This document shows, in pieces, positions 1 to 6,237 of a stretch of 9,155 bases of DNA. Under the pieces are notes generated by a model. The model searched no databases, was not told the origin of the DNA, and was given only the letters and a program-made list of their open reading frames with translations. Within the stretch, counting starts at the first letter, position 1. Each line of letters opens with the position of its first letter. Origin of the DNA: an uncultured Eubacteriales bacterium (GTDB lineage Bacteria > Bacillota_A > Clostridia > Oscillospirales > Oscillospiraceae); the NCBI GenBank assembly GCA_900319835.1, contig ONPY01000096.1, forward strand, positions 1 to 9,155. Direction: 5' to 3'. Position numbers and translations under genes: made by a program.

Positions 1-111
1 AAAGATTCTATTCAATAAAACGGCCTGTTCCTGAGTAGTAGCATTCCAGTCCATAAACAGCTTGTCATACTGAGAAGCCATATTATCATAAAAGGTTTGG
101 GTTATATCCAT
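1..111 (-). CDS. Putative class I SAM-dependent methyltransferase, N-terminal 37 codons (runs off the window)
   Basis: Reading leftward from an ATG at 111-109, 37 codons stay open to the window edge. The protein begins MDITQTFYDNMASQYDKLF and continues with DWNATTQEQAVLLNRIF. An opening of the form FYDxxAxxYDxLFxDW followed by a helix is typical of small class I methyltransferases that act on small molecules or are of unknown substrate. The glycine-rich SAM motif would lie beyond the edge, so the assignment rests on the N-terminus alone. The start is well supported: GGGGAGG sits 7 nt upstream and a good promoter lies at 173-201. Codons are clearly AT-richer than in the genes to the right, which together with the recombinase remnant next door suggests horizontally acquired DNA. 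Substrate cannot be inferred. Confidence 0.7.
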   Translation of the reverse strand, partial: MDITQTFYDNMASQYDKLFMDWNATTQEQAVLLNRIF

Positions 112-172
112 AATCTTTCCTCCCCAATTAAATCAGGCTTGACGGCCAGATCGCGCACAATCATCTCTGATT

Positions 173-201
173 ATTATAAGCATTGGAGCATCAATATTCA
201 A
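173..201 (-). promoter_or_regulatory. Sigma-A-type promoter for the putative methyltransferase
   Basis: On the minus strand, a -35 box TTGAAT (201-196) and a perfect -10 box TATAAT (178-173) are separated by exactly 17 nt. The expected start of transcription near 166 would leave a leader of about 55 nt before the ATG at 111. The surrounding DNA is AT-rich. No operator or riboswitch is evident in the short leader. Confidence 0.7.
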
Positions 202-249
202 TGATAAAGTATGTCAAAGGCACATCCTCTCTGAAGAAAAGCGCTCTTT

Positions 250-546
250 TTACGCCGCAATCTCCATCCCGCACATCAGCCTGAACACGATCCGGTCCTT
301 GGTGTGCACCGTCATGCTGCCCACCAGCCCGGCCCACAGGCTCTCATCGAACTCGGTCTCAGGGTTCCCATCAAAATACGTTTTGATGGGAGAAGGACGA
401 GCAGCGGAGCGACTGAGCTTTCCGAACGTATGAGGGAAGCGAATGGATGCGCAGCTTGTGAGGACGCCCGGCAGGTCCTTCACACTCTCGATCAACCGCT
501 CGATCTTCCTGCGGCGGACCATGATCTGACCGATCTGCTCGATCAT
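250..546 (-). pseudogene. Remnant of the C-terminus of a large serine recombinase, interrupted by a small insert
   Basis: The frame encodes 98 residues. Its start (VRRRKIERLIESVKDLPGVLT) and end (EFDESLWAGLVGSMTV, then HTKDRIVFRLMCGMEIAA) resemble the last 60-70 residues of transposon or phage large serine recombinases, where a short coiled segment leads to a terminal (T)EFDExLW...V.V....I.F....G.EI strand pair. The intact family is about 450-550 residues, with the resolvase catalytic domain at the N-terminus. None of that is present: an in-frame TAA lies just upstream of the first ATG and the operon terminator begins about 10 nt further. Thirty-four foreign residues split the two homologous halves (see the repeat at 358-459). 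There is no convincing ribosome binding site. I infer a decayed fragment from a mobile element, probably not translated; the family call is from remembered motif shape, not alignment. Confidence 0.6.
358..459. repeat. 102-bp palindrome-bearing insert inside the recombinase remnant
   Basis: Removing bases 358-459 joins GAACTCGGT to GAGGAC and restores a family-like reading ...DLPGVLT-EFDESLW... without changing frame. The dinucleotide GT occurs at both junctions (356-357 and 458-459), which could be a tiny target duplication or chance. The insert contains a perfect 11-bp hairpin (366-376 with 381-391, loop TACG). It resembles small non-coding dispersed repeats of GC-rich Clostridia. Whether it recurs elsewhere in the genome cannot be seen here. 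Confidence 0.5.
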
Positions 547-555
547 TTAACGCAG

Positions 556-604
556 AAAAACCGGATGAGAATGCACACAGTCATGCATTCTCATCCGATT
601 TTTT
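556..604. terminator. Bidirectional intrinsic terminator at the end of the transporter operon
   Basis: A perfect 14-bp stem (562-575 with 584-597) with an 8-nt loop is flanked by AAAAA on the left (556-560) and ATTTTTT on the right (598-604). On the minus strand the hairpin is followed by GTTTTT, so it can end transcription of the permease genes about 100 nt after the last stop codon. Read on the plus strand it has an even better T tract. Positions 605-695, between this hairpin and the last permease, hold only a weak 8-bp hairpin (672-694 area) and no gene. Confidence 0.9.
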
Positions 605-695
605 GTCCCAAGCTTTCAACGAAAGGCCCAAATCAGGTTTTCTTTCAAAGCTGTCTTATGAACACCTGGCTGAGAGGCGTTCTTTTTTGTTTTTT

Positions 696-1688
696 CTACC
701 GCTCTTCGCGGAAGTAGGCCAGGCCCAGGGAGGCGGGGGGCTGGTTCTCGCGCTTGTTGCGCATGGAGGAGAGCACCAGCACGATGATGGTGACCACATA
801 GGGCGCCATCTTGTACAGCTCCTTGACGGCCAGGTTCATGCCGGAGGGGATGTACATGTGGAGGATGTACAGGCCGCCGAAGAGAAAAGAGGCCAGCACC
901 CCCACGTTCGGCCGCCAGACCGTGAAGATGACCAGGGCGATGGCAAGCCAGCCGCGGTCGCCGAAGGCGTCGTTGGTCCAGACGCCGCAGGCGTAGTCCA
1001 TCACGTAGTACAGTCCGCCCAGGCCCGCGATCATCGAGCCGATGCAGGTGGCCATGTACTTGTAGTGGGAAACGTTGATGCCCGCCGCGTCCGCGGTCGT
1101 GGGGCTCTCGCCCACGGCGCGCAGGTGCAGGCCCGTCCGGGTGCGGTTGAGAAACCACGCCGCCGCCAGCGCGATGATCACCGCCACATAGGCCAGAAAG
1201 CCGTAACTCAAAAACAGCTTGCCGAAGGCGCCCATGTGCTCCGCGGCAGGCAGGCTGCGGCGGAAGACATTGGAGGTGTTGGTCATGATGATGGAGGGCA
1301 GGGAGCTGCCGGAGAGCTTGATCAGCGAGCCGCCGAAGAAGTTGCCGAAGCCCACGCCGAAGGTCGTCAGGGCCAGGCCCGTGACGTTCTGGTTGGCGCG
1401 CAGCGTGACGGTGAGGAAGCAGTAGAGCAGGCCCATGAGCAGGCTGCCCAGCAGGCAGCAGACCAGGGGGATCAGCAGGGTCAGCGCGGGGTTCATGTCC
1501 GCGGCGGTCTTGCCCATCTCATAATAGAACGAGCCGATGACGCCGCAGATGCCGCCGACATACATGATGCCGGGGATGCCGAGGTTGAGGTTGCCGGACT
1601 TCTCGGTGAGGGTCTCGCCGGTGCTGCCCAGCAGCAGGGGGATGCCCTGCACGATGGCGCGCGGGATGAAGGAGACAAAATCAAACAT
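696..1688 (-). CDS. BMP-type ABC importer permease, second subunit (NupQ-like)
   Basis: A 330-residue integral membrane protein of the branched-chain/ribose/nucleoside permease family (BPD_transp_2), one half of the membrane channel of a purine or nucleoside importer. It has many hydrophobic segments. Residues 24-42 (GETLTEKSGNLNLGIPGIM) match the family motif GExxTExSGxLNLGxEGxM, except that the usual glutamate is a proline (P39). Residues 193-204 (GESPTTADAAGI) match the cytoplasmic loop that contacts the ATPase. The length is near that of NupQ-type proteins (about 320). The start is secure: AAAGGAGG lies 10 nt upstream, inside the end of the preceding gene, and the start codon follows that gene's stop by 3 nt, so the two permeases are translationally linked. 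It is the last gene before the terminator at 556-604. Confidence 0.93.
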   Translation of the reverse strand: MFDFVSFIPRAIVQGIPLLLGSTGETLTEKSGNLNLGIPGIMYVGGICGVIGSFYYEMGKTAADMNPALTLLIPLVCCLLGSLLMGLLYCFLTVTLRANQNVTGLALTTFGVGFGNFFGGSLIKLSGSSLPSIIMTNTSNVFRRSLPAAEHMGAFGKLFLSYGFLAYVAVIIALAAAWFLNRTRTGLHLRAVGESPTTADAAGINVSHYKYMATCIGSMIAGLGGLYYVMDYACGVWTNDAFGDRGWLAIALVIFTVWRPNVGVLASFLFGGLYILHMYIPSGMNLAVKELYKMAPYVVTIIVLVLSSMRNKRENQPPASLGLAYFREER

Positions 1689-1691
1689 GGC

Positions 1692-2792
1692 TTATTCCTC
1701 CTTTCCCGCCGCGCGGGTGAACTTGATCTGGTAGTTGATGAAGAACTCGCTGCCGATGATGCAGAAGAGGATCAGGCCCGTGAGGATGTCGCCGAAGGAC
1801 TGGTTGAGGCCGAACTTGGTGGCGATCTCGCCGGCGCCGCGGCCCAGGAACACCAGCAGGAAGCTGGTGAGGATCATCCAGATGGGGTTGAACTTGGCAA
1901 GCCAGCTCACCAGAACCGCGGTAAAGCCGCGGCCGTCGACGATGGTGGTGGTCAGCGTGTGGTTGGTGGAGCCCACCAGCAGCAGGCCCGCCAGACCGCA
2001 GATCGCGCCGGAGAGCAGCATGGTGCGGAGGATGACCTTTTCCACTTTGATGCCCACATAGCGGGCGGTGCGCTCACTCTCGCCCACGACGGCGATCTCA
2101 TAGCCGTGCTTGGAGTAGTTGAGGTAGACGTGCATCGCCACCAGCACCACCGCCACGATCAGCACGTTGAGCAGGTACTTCTGGCCGCTGAACTGGGGCA
2201 GCCAGCCCAGATGGTTGTTGGGGTTGATGATGCCGATGGTGCCCGAGCCCTTGGGGCTCTCCCACACGACGCAGTAGTAGGCCACAAGCTGGGTTGCCAC
2301 ATAGTTCATCATCAGGGTAAACAGCGTCTCGTTGGTGTTGTATTTGGCCTTGAAGAAGGCGGGGATGCCGGCCCAGACGGCGCCGGCCAGGAGACTGGTG
2401 ACCACCATGCAGAGGATGATGGCCCAGTTGGGCAGCTTGCCCGGCAGCAGGATCATGCAGGCCGCCGCGGCCAGACCGCCGATGAGCGCCTGGCCCTCGC
2501 CGCCGAGGTTCCAGCAGCGCATGCGGAAGGCCGGAGTGACCGCGAGGGACACACACAGCAGCATCGCGATGTTCTGCAGCAGCACCCAGAGCTTGCGGGT
2601 GGTGCCGAAGGAGCCCTGCCAGATCGCGCCGTAGACCGCCGCGGGGTTTAATCCCGTGACCATGCTGGTGATCACGCCGCAGAGCACCAGGGCCAGCAGC
2701 AGCGCCGCGCCGCGGATCGCCCAGGATTTGTACCAGGGCAGGGCCGCACGCTTGGCCACGTGGAAGAGGGGCGTCCGCGTTTTGTTATTCAT
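1692..2792 (-). CDS. BMP-type ABC importer permease, first subunit (NupP-like)
   Basis: A 366-residue membrane protein of the same permease family as its downstream neighbour and expected to form a heterodimer with it. A hydrophilic N-terminus of about 20 residues precedes the first membrane segment (around 25-45). Residues 92-101 (RCWNLGGEGQ) correspond to the family FNIGxEGQ motif. Residues 237 onward (GESERTARYVGI, then KVEKVILRTMLLSGAICGLAG) match the conserved loop GxNxxAARYAGI followed by the SGALAGLAG helix. The ATG overlaps the end of the ATPase gene by 8 bases (ATGAATAA), with GGAGG 8 nt upstream, indicating translational coupling. Context and sequence agree on a nucleoside/purine importer; the exact ligand is set by the lipoprotein, not by this subunit. 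Confidence 0.93.
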   Translation of the reverse strand: MNNKTRTPLFHVAKRAALPWYKSWAIRGAALLLALVLCGVITSMVTGLNPAAVYGAIWQGSFGTTRKLWVLLQNIAMLLCVSLAVTPAFRMRCWNLGGEGQALIGGLAAAACMILLPGKLPNWAIILCMVVTSLLAGAVWAGIPAFFKAKYNTNETLFTLMMNYVATQLVAYYCVVWESPKGSGTIGIINPNNHLGWLPQFSGQKYLLNVLIVAVVLVAMHVYLNYSKHGYEIAVVGESERTARYVGIKVEKVILRTMLLSGAICGLAGLLLVGSTNHTLTTTIVDGRGFTAVLVSWLAKFNPIWMILTSFLLVFLGRGAGEIATKFGLNQSFGDILTGLILFCIIGSEFFINYQIKFTRAAGKEE

Positions 2793-4314
2793 CGGTCTTC
2801 CCTCCCAGCTTTGTCATCATCAGGCCCACGTCCCGCTTGGTGGCGCCGCGGCCCGGTACGATGCCCGAGACCTTGCCGCCGCAGAGCACCAGGATGCGGT
2901 CGGCCAGCTCCAGCAGCACGTCCAGATCCTCGCCCACGTAGAGCACGGCGACGCCCTGGGCCTTCTGCTTGTTGATCAGATCATAAATGGTATAGGACGA
3001 ATTGATGTCCAGGCCGCGCACGGCGTAGGCCGTCAGCAGCACGGTGGGGGCGGAGGCGATCTCACGGCCCACCAGCACCTTCTGCACGTTGCCGCCCGAG
3101 AGGCGGCGCACCGGAGTGGACACGCCGGGGGTCTTGACCTCCAGCTCCTGCACCACGGTCTCGGCCAGCTTCTTGGGGCTGCGCCGGTCGGTAAACAGCG
3201 AGCGGCCCTTTCTAAAGGAGCGGAGCATCATGTTGTCCGCGAGGTCCATGTTTGCGACCAGGCCCATGCCCAGGCGGTCCTCCGGCACGAAGGAGAGGGC
3301 CACGCCCATCTCCGCGATGGCCAGCGGGTCCTTGCCCAACAGCTCCTCGCGCCGGCCGTCATCCTCGATGTAGCAGATGGAGCCGGCCTCCACGGGCTGC
3401 AGGCCCGCGATGGCCTCCAGCAGCTCCTTCTGGCCGCAGCCGGAGATGCCCGCGATGCCCAGGATCTCGCCGGAATTGGCGGTAAAGCTCACGTCGTCCA
3501 GCTTCAAAATGCCGTCCATGCTGCGCACCGTCAGGCCCTTGACCTCGATGCGGGGTCTGGGATCTTTGGGCTCGGGCCGGTCGATGTTCAGCGTCACGGC
3601 GTGGCCGACCATCATGTTGGTCATCTCCTGGGCGTTGGTCTTTTTCGTCGGCATATCGCCGATGAACTGGCCGTGGCGCAGGATGGCCACGCGGTCGGAC
3701 AGGGCCTCCACCTCGTGCATCTTGTGGGTGATGATGACGATGGCCTTGCCGTCGTCGCGCATGTTGCGCAGCACCGCAAAGAGCTTGTCCGTCTCCTGCG
3801 GGGTGAGCACGGCGGTCGGCTCGTCCAGGATCAGGATGTCCGCCCCGCGGTAGAGCACCTTCACGATCTCCACGGTCTGCTTCTGGGAGACCGACATGTC
3901 GTAGATCTTCTGCTCGGGGTCGACCTCAAAGCCATAGAGATCGCAGATCTCCCGGATCCTCTTCGCGGCGGCCTTGAGATCGAGCTTGCCCGGCAGGCCG
4001 AGGACGATGTTCTCCGCGGCGGAGAGCACGTCGACCAGCTTGAAGTGCTGGTGGATCATGCCGATGCCGAGCTCAAAGGCGTCCTTCGGGGAGCGGATCA
4101 CGACGGTCTTGCCGTCGATGGCGATTTCACCCTCGTCCGGGAAGTAGATGCCGGAGAGCATGTTCATCAGCGTGGTCTTGCCGCTGCCGTTTTCACCCAG
4201 CAGGGCCAGGATCTCGCCCCGGTAGATATCCAGCCAGACCCGGTCGTTGGCGAGGGTCGGGCCGAAGCGCTTGGTGATGTTCCGCATGGTGACTGCGGCG
4301 GTCTTGTTGTCCAA
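2785..4314 (-). CDS. Double-domain ATPase of a BMP-type purine/nucleoside ABC importer (NupO-like)
   Basis: A 509-residue cytoplasmic ATPase with two fused nucleotide-binding domains, the usual form and length for ribose/BMP-type importers. Domain 1 has Walker A GENGSGKTT (40-48), a signature MSVSQ (140-144, where LSVGQ is usual) and Walker B LILDEP (D164, E165). Domain 2 has a degenerate Walker A GIAGISGCGQ (286-295, no GKT), a canonical signature LSGGN (405-409) and RGLD (433-436). Degeneracy of the second Walker A is normal for this family, so domain 1 should supply most of the catalytic residues. I place the start at TTG (4314-4312) because AAGGGAG lies 8 nt upstream; an in-frame ATG at 4332 has no such site. 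The gene follows the lipoprotein after 454 nt and overlaps the first permease by 8 nt. Confidence 0.95.
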   Translation of the reverse strand: MDNKTAAVTMRNITKRFGPTLANDRVWLDIYRGEILALLGENGSGKTTLMNMLSGIYFPDEGEIAIDGKTVVIRSPKDAFELGIGMIHQHFKLVDVLSAAENIVLGLPGKLDLKAAAKRIREICDLYGFEVDPEQKIYDMSVSQKQTVEIVKVLYRGADILILDEPTAVLTPQETDKLFAVLRNMRDDGKAIVIITHKMHEVEALSDRVAILRHGQFIGDMPTKKTNAQEMTNMMVGHAVTLNIDRPEPKDPRPRIEVKGLTVRSMDGILKLDDVSFTANSGEILGIAGISGCGQKELLEAIAGLQPVEAGSICYIEDDGRREELLGKDPLAIAEMGVALSFVPEDRLGMGLVANMDLADNMMLRSFRKGRSLFTDRRSPKKLAETVVQELEVKTPGVSTPVRRLSGGNVQKVLVGREIASAPTVLLTAYAVRGLDINSSYTIYDLINKQKAQGVAVLYVGEDLDVLLELADRILVLCGGKVSGIVPGRGATKRDVGLMMTKLGGKTDE

Positions 4315-4322
4315 GGACAGCA

Positions 4323-4329
4323 CTCCCTT
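4323..4329 (-). promoter_or_regulatory. Ribosome binding site that decides the TTG start of the ATPase
   Basis: AAGGGAG on the minus strand (4329-4323) stands 8 nt before TTG at 4314. The competing ATG at 4332-4330 lies just upstream of this site and is preceded by CACACTCATC, which is not a ribosome binding site. The resulting N-terminus (MDNKTAAVTMRNITKRFG) has the usual distance to Walker A for this family. Confidence 0.7.
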
Positions 4330-4339
4330 CATGATGAGT

Positions 4340-4363
4340 GTGGCGTTTGGAAGCAAACGCCAC
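4340..4363 (-). other. 10-bp perfect hairpin just upstream of the ATPase ribosome binding site
   Basis: On the minus strand GTGGCGTTTG pairs perfectly with CAAACGCCAC around a CTTC tetraloop, ending 10 nt before the AAGGGAG site. It has no U tract, so it is not a terminator. It could mark the 5' end of a processed transcript carrying the ATPase and permease genes or affect their translation; that is inference. Confidence 0.6.
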
Positions 4364-4367
4364 CAAA

Positions 4368-4566
4368 TGTCATTCCGAGCCAGTGTCGCAACACTGGCGT
4401 GGGAATCCGTTGGCCAGTGAAATGGGAATCATTCTGCGGTTTTCGGGGAATACGGATCGCACCCGCAGGGCGTACACCACACCAGTGACATCGGTCACTT
4501 AAGTGAGCGTCCAAATCTTCGATTTGGCTAACGCGAACTTACACCTCAGGTGGGTTCGCAATGACG
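4368..4566. repeat. 199-bp MITE-like element with imperfect inverted ends
   Basis: The left end TGTCATTCCGAGCC (4368-4381) and the reverse complement of the right end, CGTCATTGCGAACC (4566-4553), agree at 11 of 14 positions. Inside are several small palindromes: an 8-bp perfect hairpin GCCAGTGT/ACACTGGC (4379-4398), CCAAATC/GATTTGG (4511-4527), TCACTTAAGTGA, and CACCTCAGGTG (4542-4552). There is no coding sequence. The ends GTCATTGCGA... are like those of small dispersed repeats often seen between genes of gut Clostridia, which is a memory-based comparison. The element sits inside the operon, between lipoprotein and ATPase genes, so it must be transcribed with them or separate them. No clear target duplication is visible. 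A related-looking inverted motif CCCCCCTTACAGGGGAGG lies just to its right (4597-4614). Confidence 0.55.
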
Positions 4567-4625
4567 AGAAAAGCTGACTTTGTCTACAATCTGCGCCCCC
4601 CTTACAGGGGAGGCTTCCAAAAGAA

Positions 4626-4673
4626 ACGAAAAAACACTGCCTGCCGTATGGATTTCGGGCGCACGCAGTGTTT
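4626..4673 (-). terminator. Intrinsic terminator after the lipoprotein gene (probably partial)
   Basis: On the minus strand AAACACTGC (4673-4665) pairs with GCAGTGTTT (4640-4632) and is followed by a T-rich tract ending at about 4626. The 24-nt loop could fold further through CCG/CGG. It lies about 100 nt after the lipoprotein stop codon. Since no promoter is visible before the ATPase, I infer that it stops only part of transcription, so that the abundant binding protein is made in excess over the membrane complex. Confidence 0.65.
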
Positions 4674-4684
4674 GCAGATGCCGT

Positions 4685-4756
4685 ACAGGGAAACGGGTGC
4701 GGGGCGCCCGCTTCCCTGTGTGGCACGATACCCGCGCTCCCGTTTGGGAGCGCGGG
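4685..4756 (-). other. Two strong hairpins directly after the lipoprotein gene
   Basis: The first (4756-4731) is a perfect 11-bp GC-rich stem, CCCGCGCTCCC with GGGAGCGCGGG, and a 4-nt loop, starting 13 nt after the stop codon. The second (4719-4685) is a 13-bp stem with one G-U pair and a 9-nt loop. Neither has a U tract. With the terminator further on they form a three-hairpin 3' end that would protect the lipoprotein mRNA from exonucleases; such structures are common after binding-protein genes in ABC operons. Confidence 0.7.
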
Positions 4757-4768
4757 CGCAGTGTTCAA

Positions 4769-6028
4769 TTAGGCGTCGATGTTGGTGATGCCGTCGATGT
4801 CGATGTCGAAGTAAGGAGCGGAGCGGTACTCAGACTCGTGGAAGAAGCCGTCGGCAATGACGTTGGTCTCGGGGACAAAGTCGCCCATATCGTCCACGTC
4901 GGCCAGGTACTCGGTCAGGGTCTCGCCGCCGACAGTCCAGGTGGCGGTGTCGAAGACCTTCAGCTCGCCGGAGGCCAGCAGAGCCTCGACCTCTTCGAGC
5001 TTCTCAGCGGTGCCGGCAGCGGCAGCCTGCTCGTTGATCTCGGTCATCTTGACGGAGCCGGTGCTCAGGGTGCCGGTCCAGTCAGCGGGGATGGCCTCGC
5101 CGTTCATGGCGCAGGTCATGGCGTACTCCATGTAGGGAGCCCAGTCGATGCGGGAGGCGACGATGAAGGTGTTGGGGCAGGCGTCAGCGGCGGAGCCGTT
5201 GTAGAACACAAAGGGGATGTTGTTGGCCTCGCACTCGGTGGGAGCGCCCATGGAGTCGGCGTGCTCGGAGATCAGGACGCAGCCGTTGTTGATGAGCTTG
5301 GTGGCGCCTTCCTTCTCGAGGGTGGGATCATACCAGGAGTTGGTGAAGGTGACTTCCATGGTGGCAGAGGGGCAGACGTACCGGACGCCGAGGAAGAAGG
5401 AGGTGTAGCCGGACTTCACTTCCGCGTAGGGGAAGGCGCCGATGTAGCCGACCTTGGCCTGATCGGCGGTGATGGTGCCGGCCTCGATCATCTCGTTGAG
5501 CTTCATGCCGGCGGCGACACCGCCCAGGAAGCGGCCTTCATAGATGGAAGCAAAGCCGTTGTGATAGTTGGCGACACCGGCGGTGTGGGCCTGGGTGCCG
5601 GTGGCGTGGCAGAACTGAACCTCGGGGTACTCCTGGGCAACCTGGAGCAGGAAGGGCTCGTGGCCGAAGGAGTCGGCAAAGATGAAGGTGCAGCCCTCGT
5701 CGATGAGCTCCTCAGCGGCGTCGGCGCACTCCTGGCCCTCGGGGATACCGGTCTTGAACAGGTACTCCACACCCAGCTTCTCGCAGGCTTCCTTCGCAGC
5801 GTTCAGGAAGTTGAGGTCGTAGGTGGAGTTCTCGTCGTGCAGGAAGATGAAGCCGGCCTTGAAGGCGGGAGCCTCGGCGGCGGGGGCGGCCTCTGCAGCG
5901 GGGGCCTCGGCGGCGGGAGCCTCAGCGGGCTTCTCAGCGGCGGGGGCGGCAGCGGGAGCGCTGGAGCCGCAGGCGGCCAGGGCGAAGATCATGGCAAGCG
6001 CAAGCAGCAGAGCAAAGATCTTTTTCAT
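4769..6028 (-). CDS. BMP-family lipoprotein, substrate-binding protein of a purine/nucleoside ABC importer
   Basis: A 419-residue exported lipoprotein that should capture the substrate outside the membrane and hand it to the permeases. The N-terminus has a lysine pair, a hydrophobic core and a lipobox LAAC with the lipidated cysteine at position 20. An Ala/Pro/Glu-rich repetitive linker (about 21-55) tethers the BMP/PnrA-like domain, which starts at AFKAGFIFLHDEN. Recognisable family segments are ATG...VANYHNGFASIYEGRFLGGVAAG and SWYDPTLEKEGATKLINNG followed by CVLISEHADSMG. BMP proteins bind nucleosides or purine bases; a guanine-class riboswitch in the leader and xpt upstream favour guanine-related ligands. 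The start is set by GAGGAG 7 nt upstream of the ATG; an in-frame ATG at 6043 overlaps that site. It is the first gene of the operon. Confidence 0.95.
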   Translation of the reverse strand: MKKIFALLLALAMIFALAACGSSAPAAAPAAEKPAEAPAAEAPAAEAAPAAEAPAFKAGFIFLHDENSTYDLNFLNAAKEACEKLGVEYLFKTGIPEGQECADAAEELIDEGCTFIFADSFGHEPFLLQVAQEYPEVQFCHATGTQAHTAGVANYHNGFASIYEGRFLGGVAAGMKLNEMIEAGTITADQAKVGYIGAFPYAEVKSGYTSFFLGVRYVCPSATMEVTFTNSWYDPTLEKEGATKLINNGCVLISEHADSMGAPTECEANNIPFVFYNGSAADACPNTFIVASRIDWAPYMEYAMTCAMNGEAIPADWTGTLSTGSVKMTEINEQAAAAGTAEKLEEVEALLASGELKVFDTATWTVGGETLTEYLADVDDMGDFVPETNVIADGFFHESEYRSAPYFDIDIDGITNIDA

Positions 6029-6098
6029 GTACATTCTCCTCATAGATATTGTTATTTTATCTTCGGGCCATACGGCCTTTGATACTTGGGGAAAATGA

Positions 6099-6138
6099 CG
6101 CTGTCACGAAAAAAGCAAGCGATTCTTTCGTGACAGCG
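6099..6138 (-). other. 16-bp hairpin in the lipoprotein leader, between the riboswitch terminator and the start codon
   Basis: CGCTGTCACGAAAGAA (6138-6123) pairs with TTTTTTCGTGACAGCG (6114-6099) on the minus strand, with a single G-U pair and an 8-nt loop TCGCTTGC. It is followed by TCATTTTCCCC, a weak U tract. It could be a back-up terminator or a 5' stabilising hairpin for the mRNA. It ends about 60 nt before the ribosome binding site, so it does not cover that site. Confidence 0.75.
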
Positions 6139-6145
6139 CCGTGCG

Positions 6146-6193
6146 AAAAAAAGTGCACTGGCGCGGACGATCGGCGCCCGGTACCAATGCCTT
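6146..6193 (-). terminator. Intrinsic terminator of the purine riboswitch (expression platform)
   Basis: On the minus strand GCATTGG (6190-6184) pairs with CCAGTGC (6161-6155), extendable by AAG with CTT past one bulged A, and the stem is followed by seven U (6152-6146). An inner helix GGCGC (6178-6174) with GCGCC (6164-6160) can form instead of part of the outer one. The terminator loop region contains CGATCGTCCG (6173-6164), which complements the 3' strand of aptamer helix P1 at 9 of 10 positions. Formation of one structure excludes the other. I infer that the terminator forms when ligand is bound. Confidence 0.75.
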
Positions 6194-6237
6194 ATACCAA
6201 AAGGAAAAGAGGGCAGGCCTCTCTCCTGTCGGTTACT

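Noticed and set aside
304..717. Plus-strand open frame across the recombinase remnant and terminator
   Set aside because: It reads through a bidirectional terminator, has no ribosome binding site and no recognisable family.
603..2651. Long plus-strand open frame (682 codons)
   Set aside because: It lies opposite both permease genes, is rich in His/Asp/Gln/Gly as expected of the antisense of GC-rich membrane-protein codons, and has no family resemblance or ribosome binding site.
2656..4488. Long plus-strand open frame (610 codons)
   Set aside because: Antisense shadow of the ATPase gene in GC-rich DNA; composition is artefactual and no motif is recognisable.
4580..6082. Long plus-strand open frame (500 codons), very Gly/Val-rich
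   Set aside because: Exact shadow of the lipoprotein gene; its Gly-rich end is the reverse of the Ala/Pro/Glu linker.
6202..6226. GGAGAGAGG/CCTCTTTTCC hairpin followed by TTTT, considered as the riboswitch terminator
   Set aside because: It relies on two G-U pairs, has a short U tract, and lacks complementarity to the P1 strand; the downstream hairpin with U7 fits better, though a minor role is possible.
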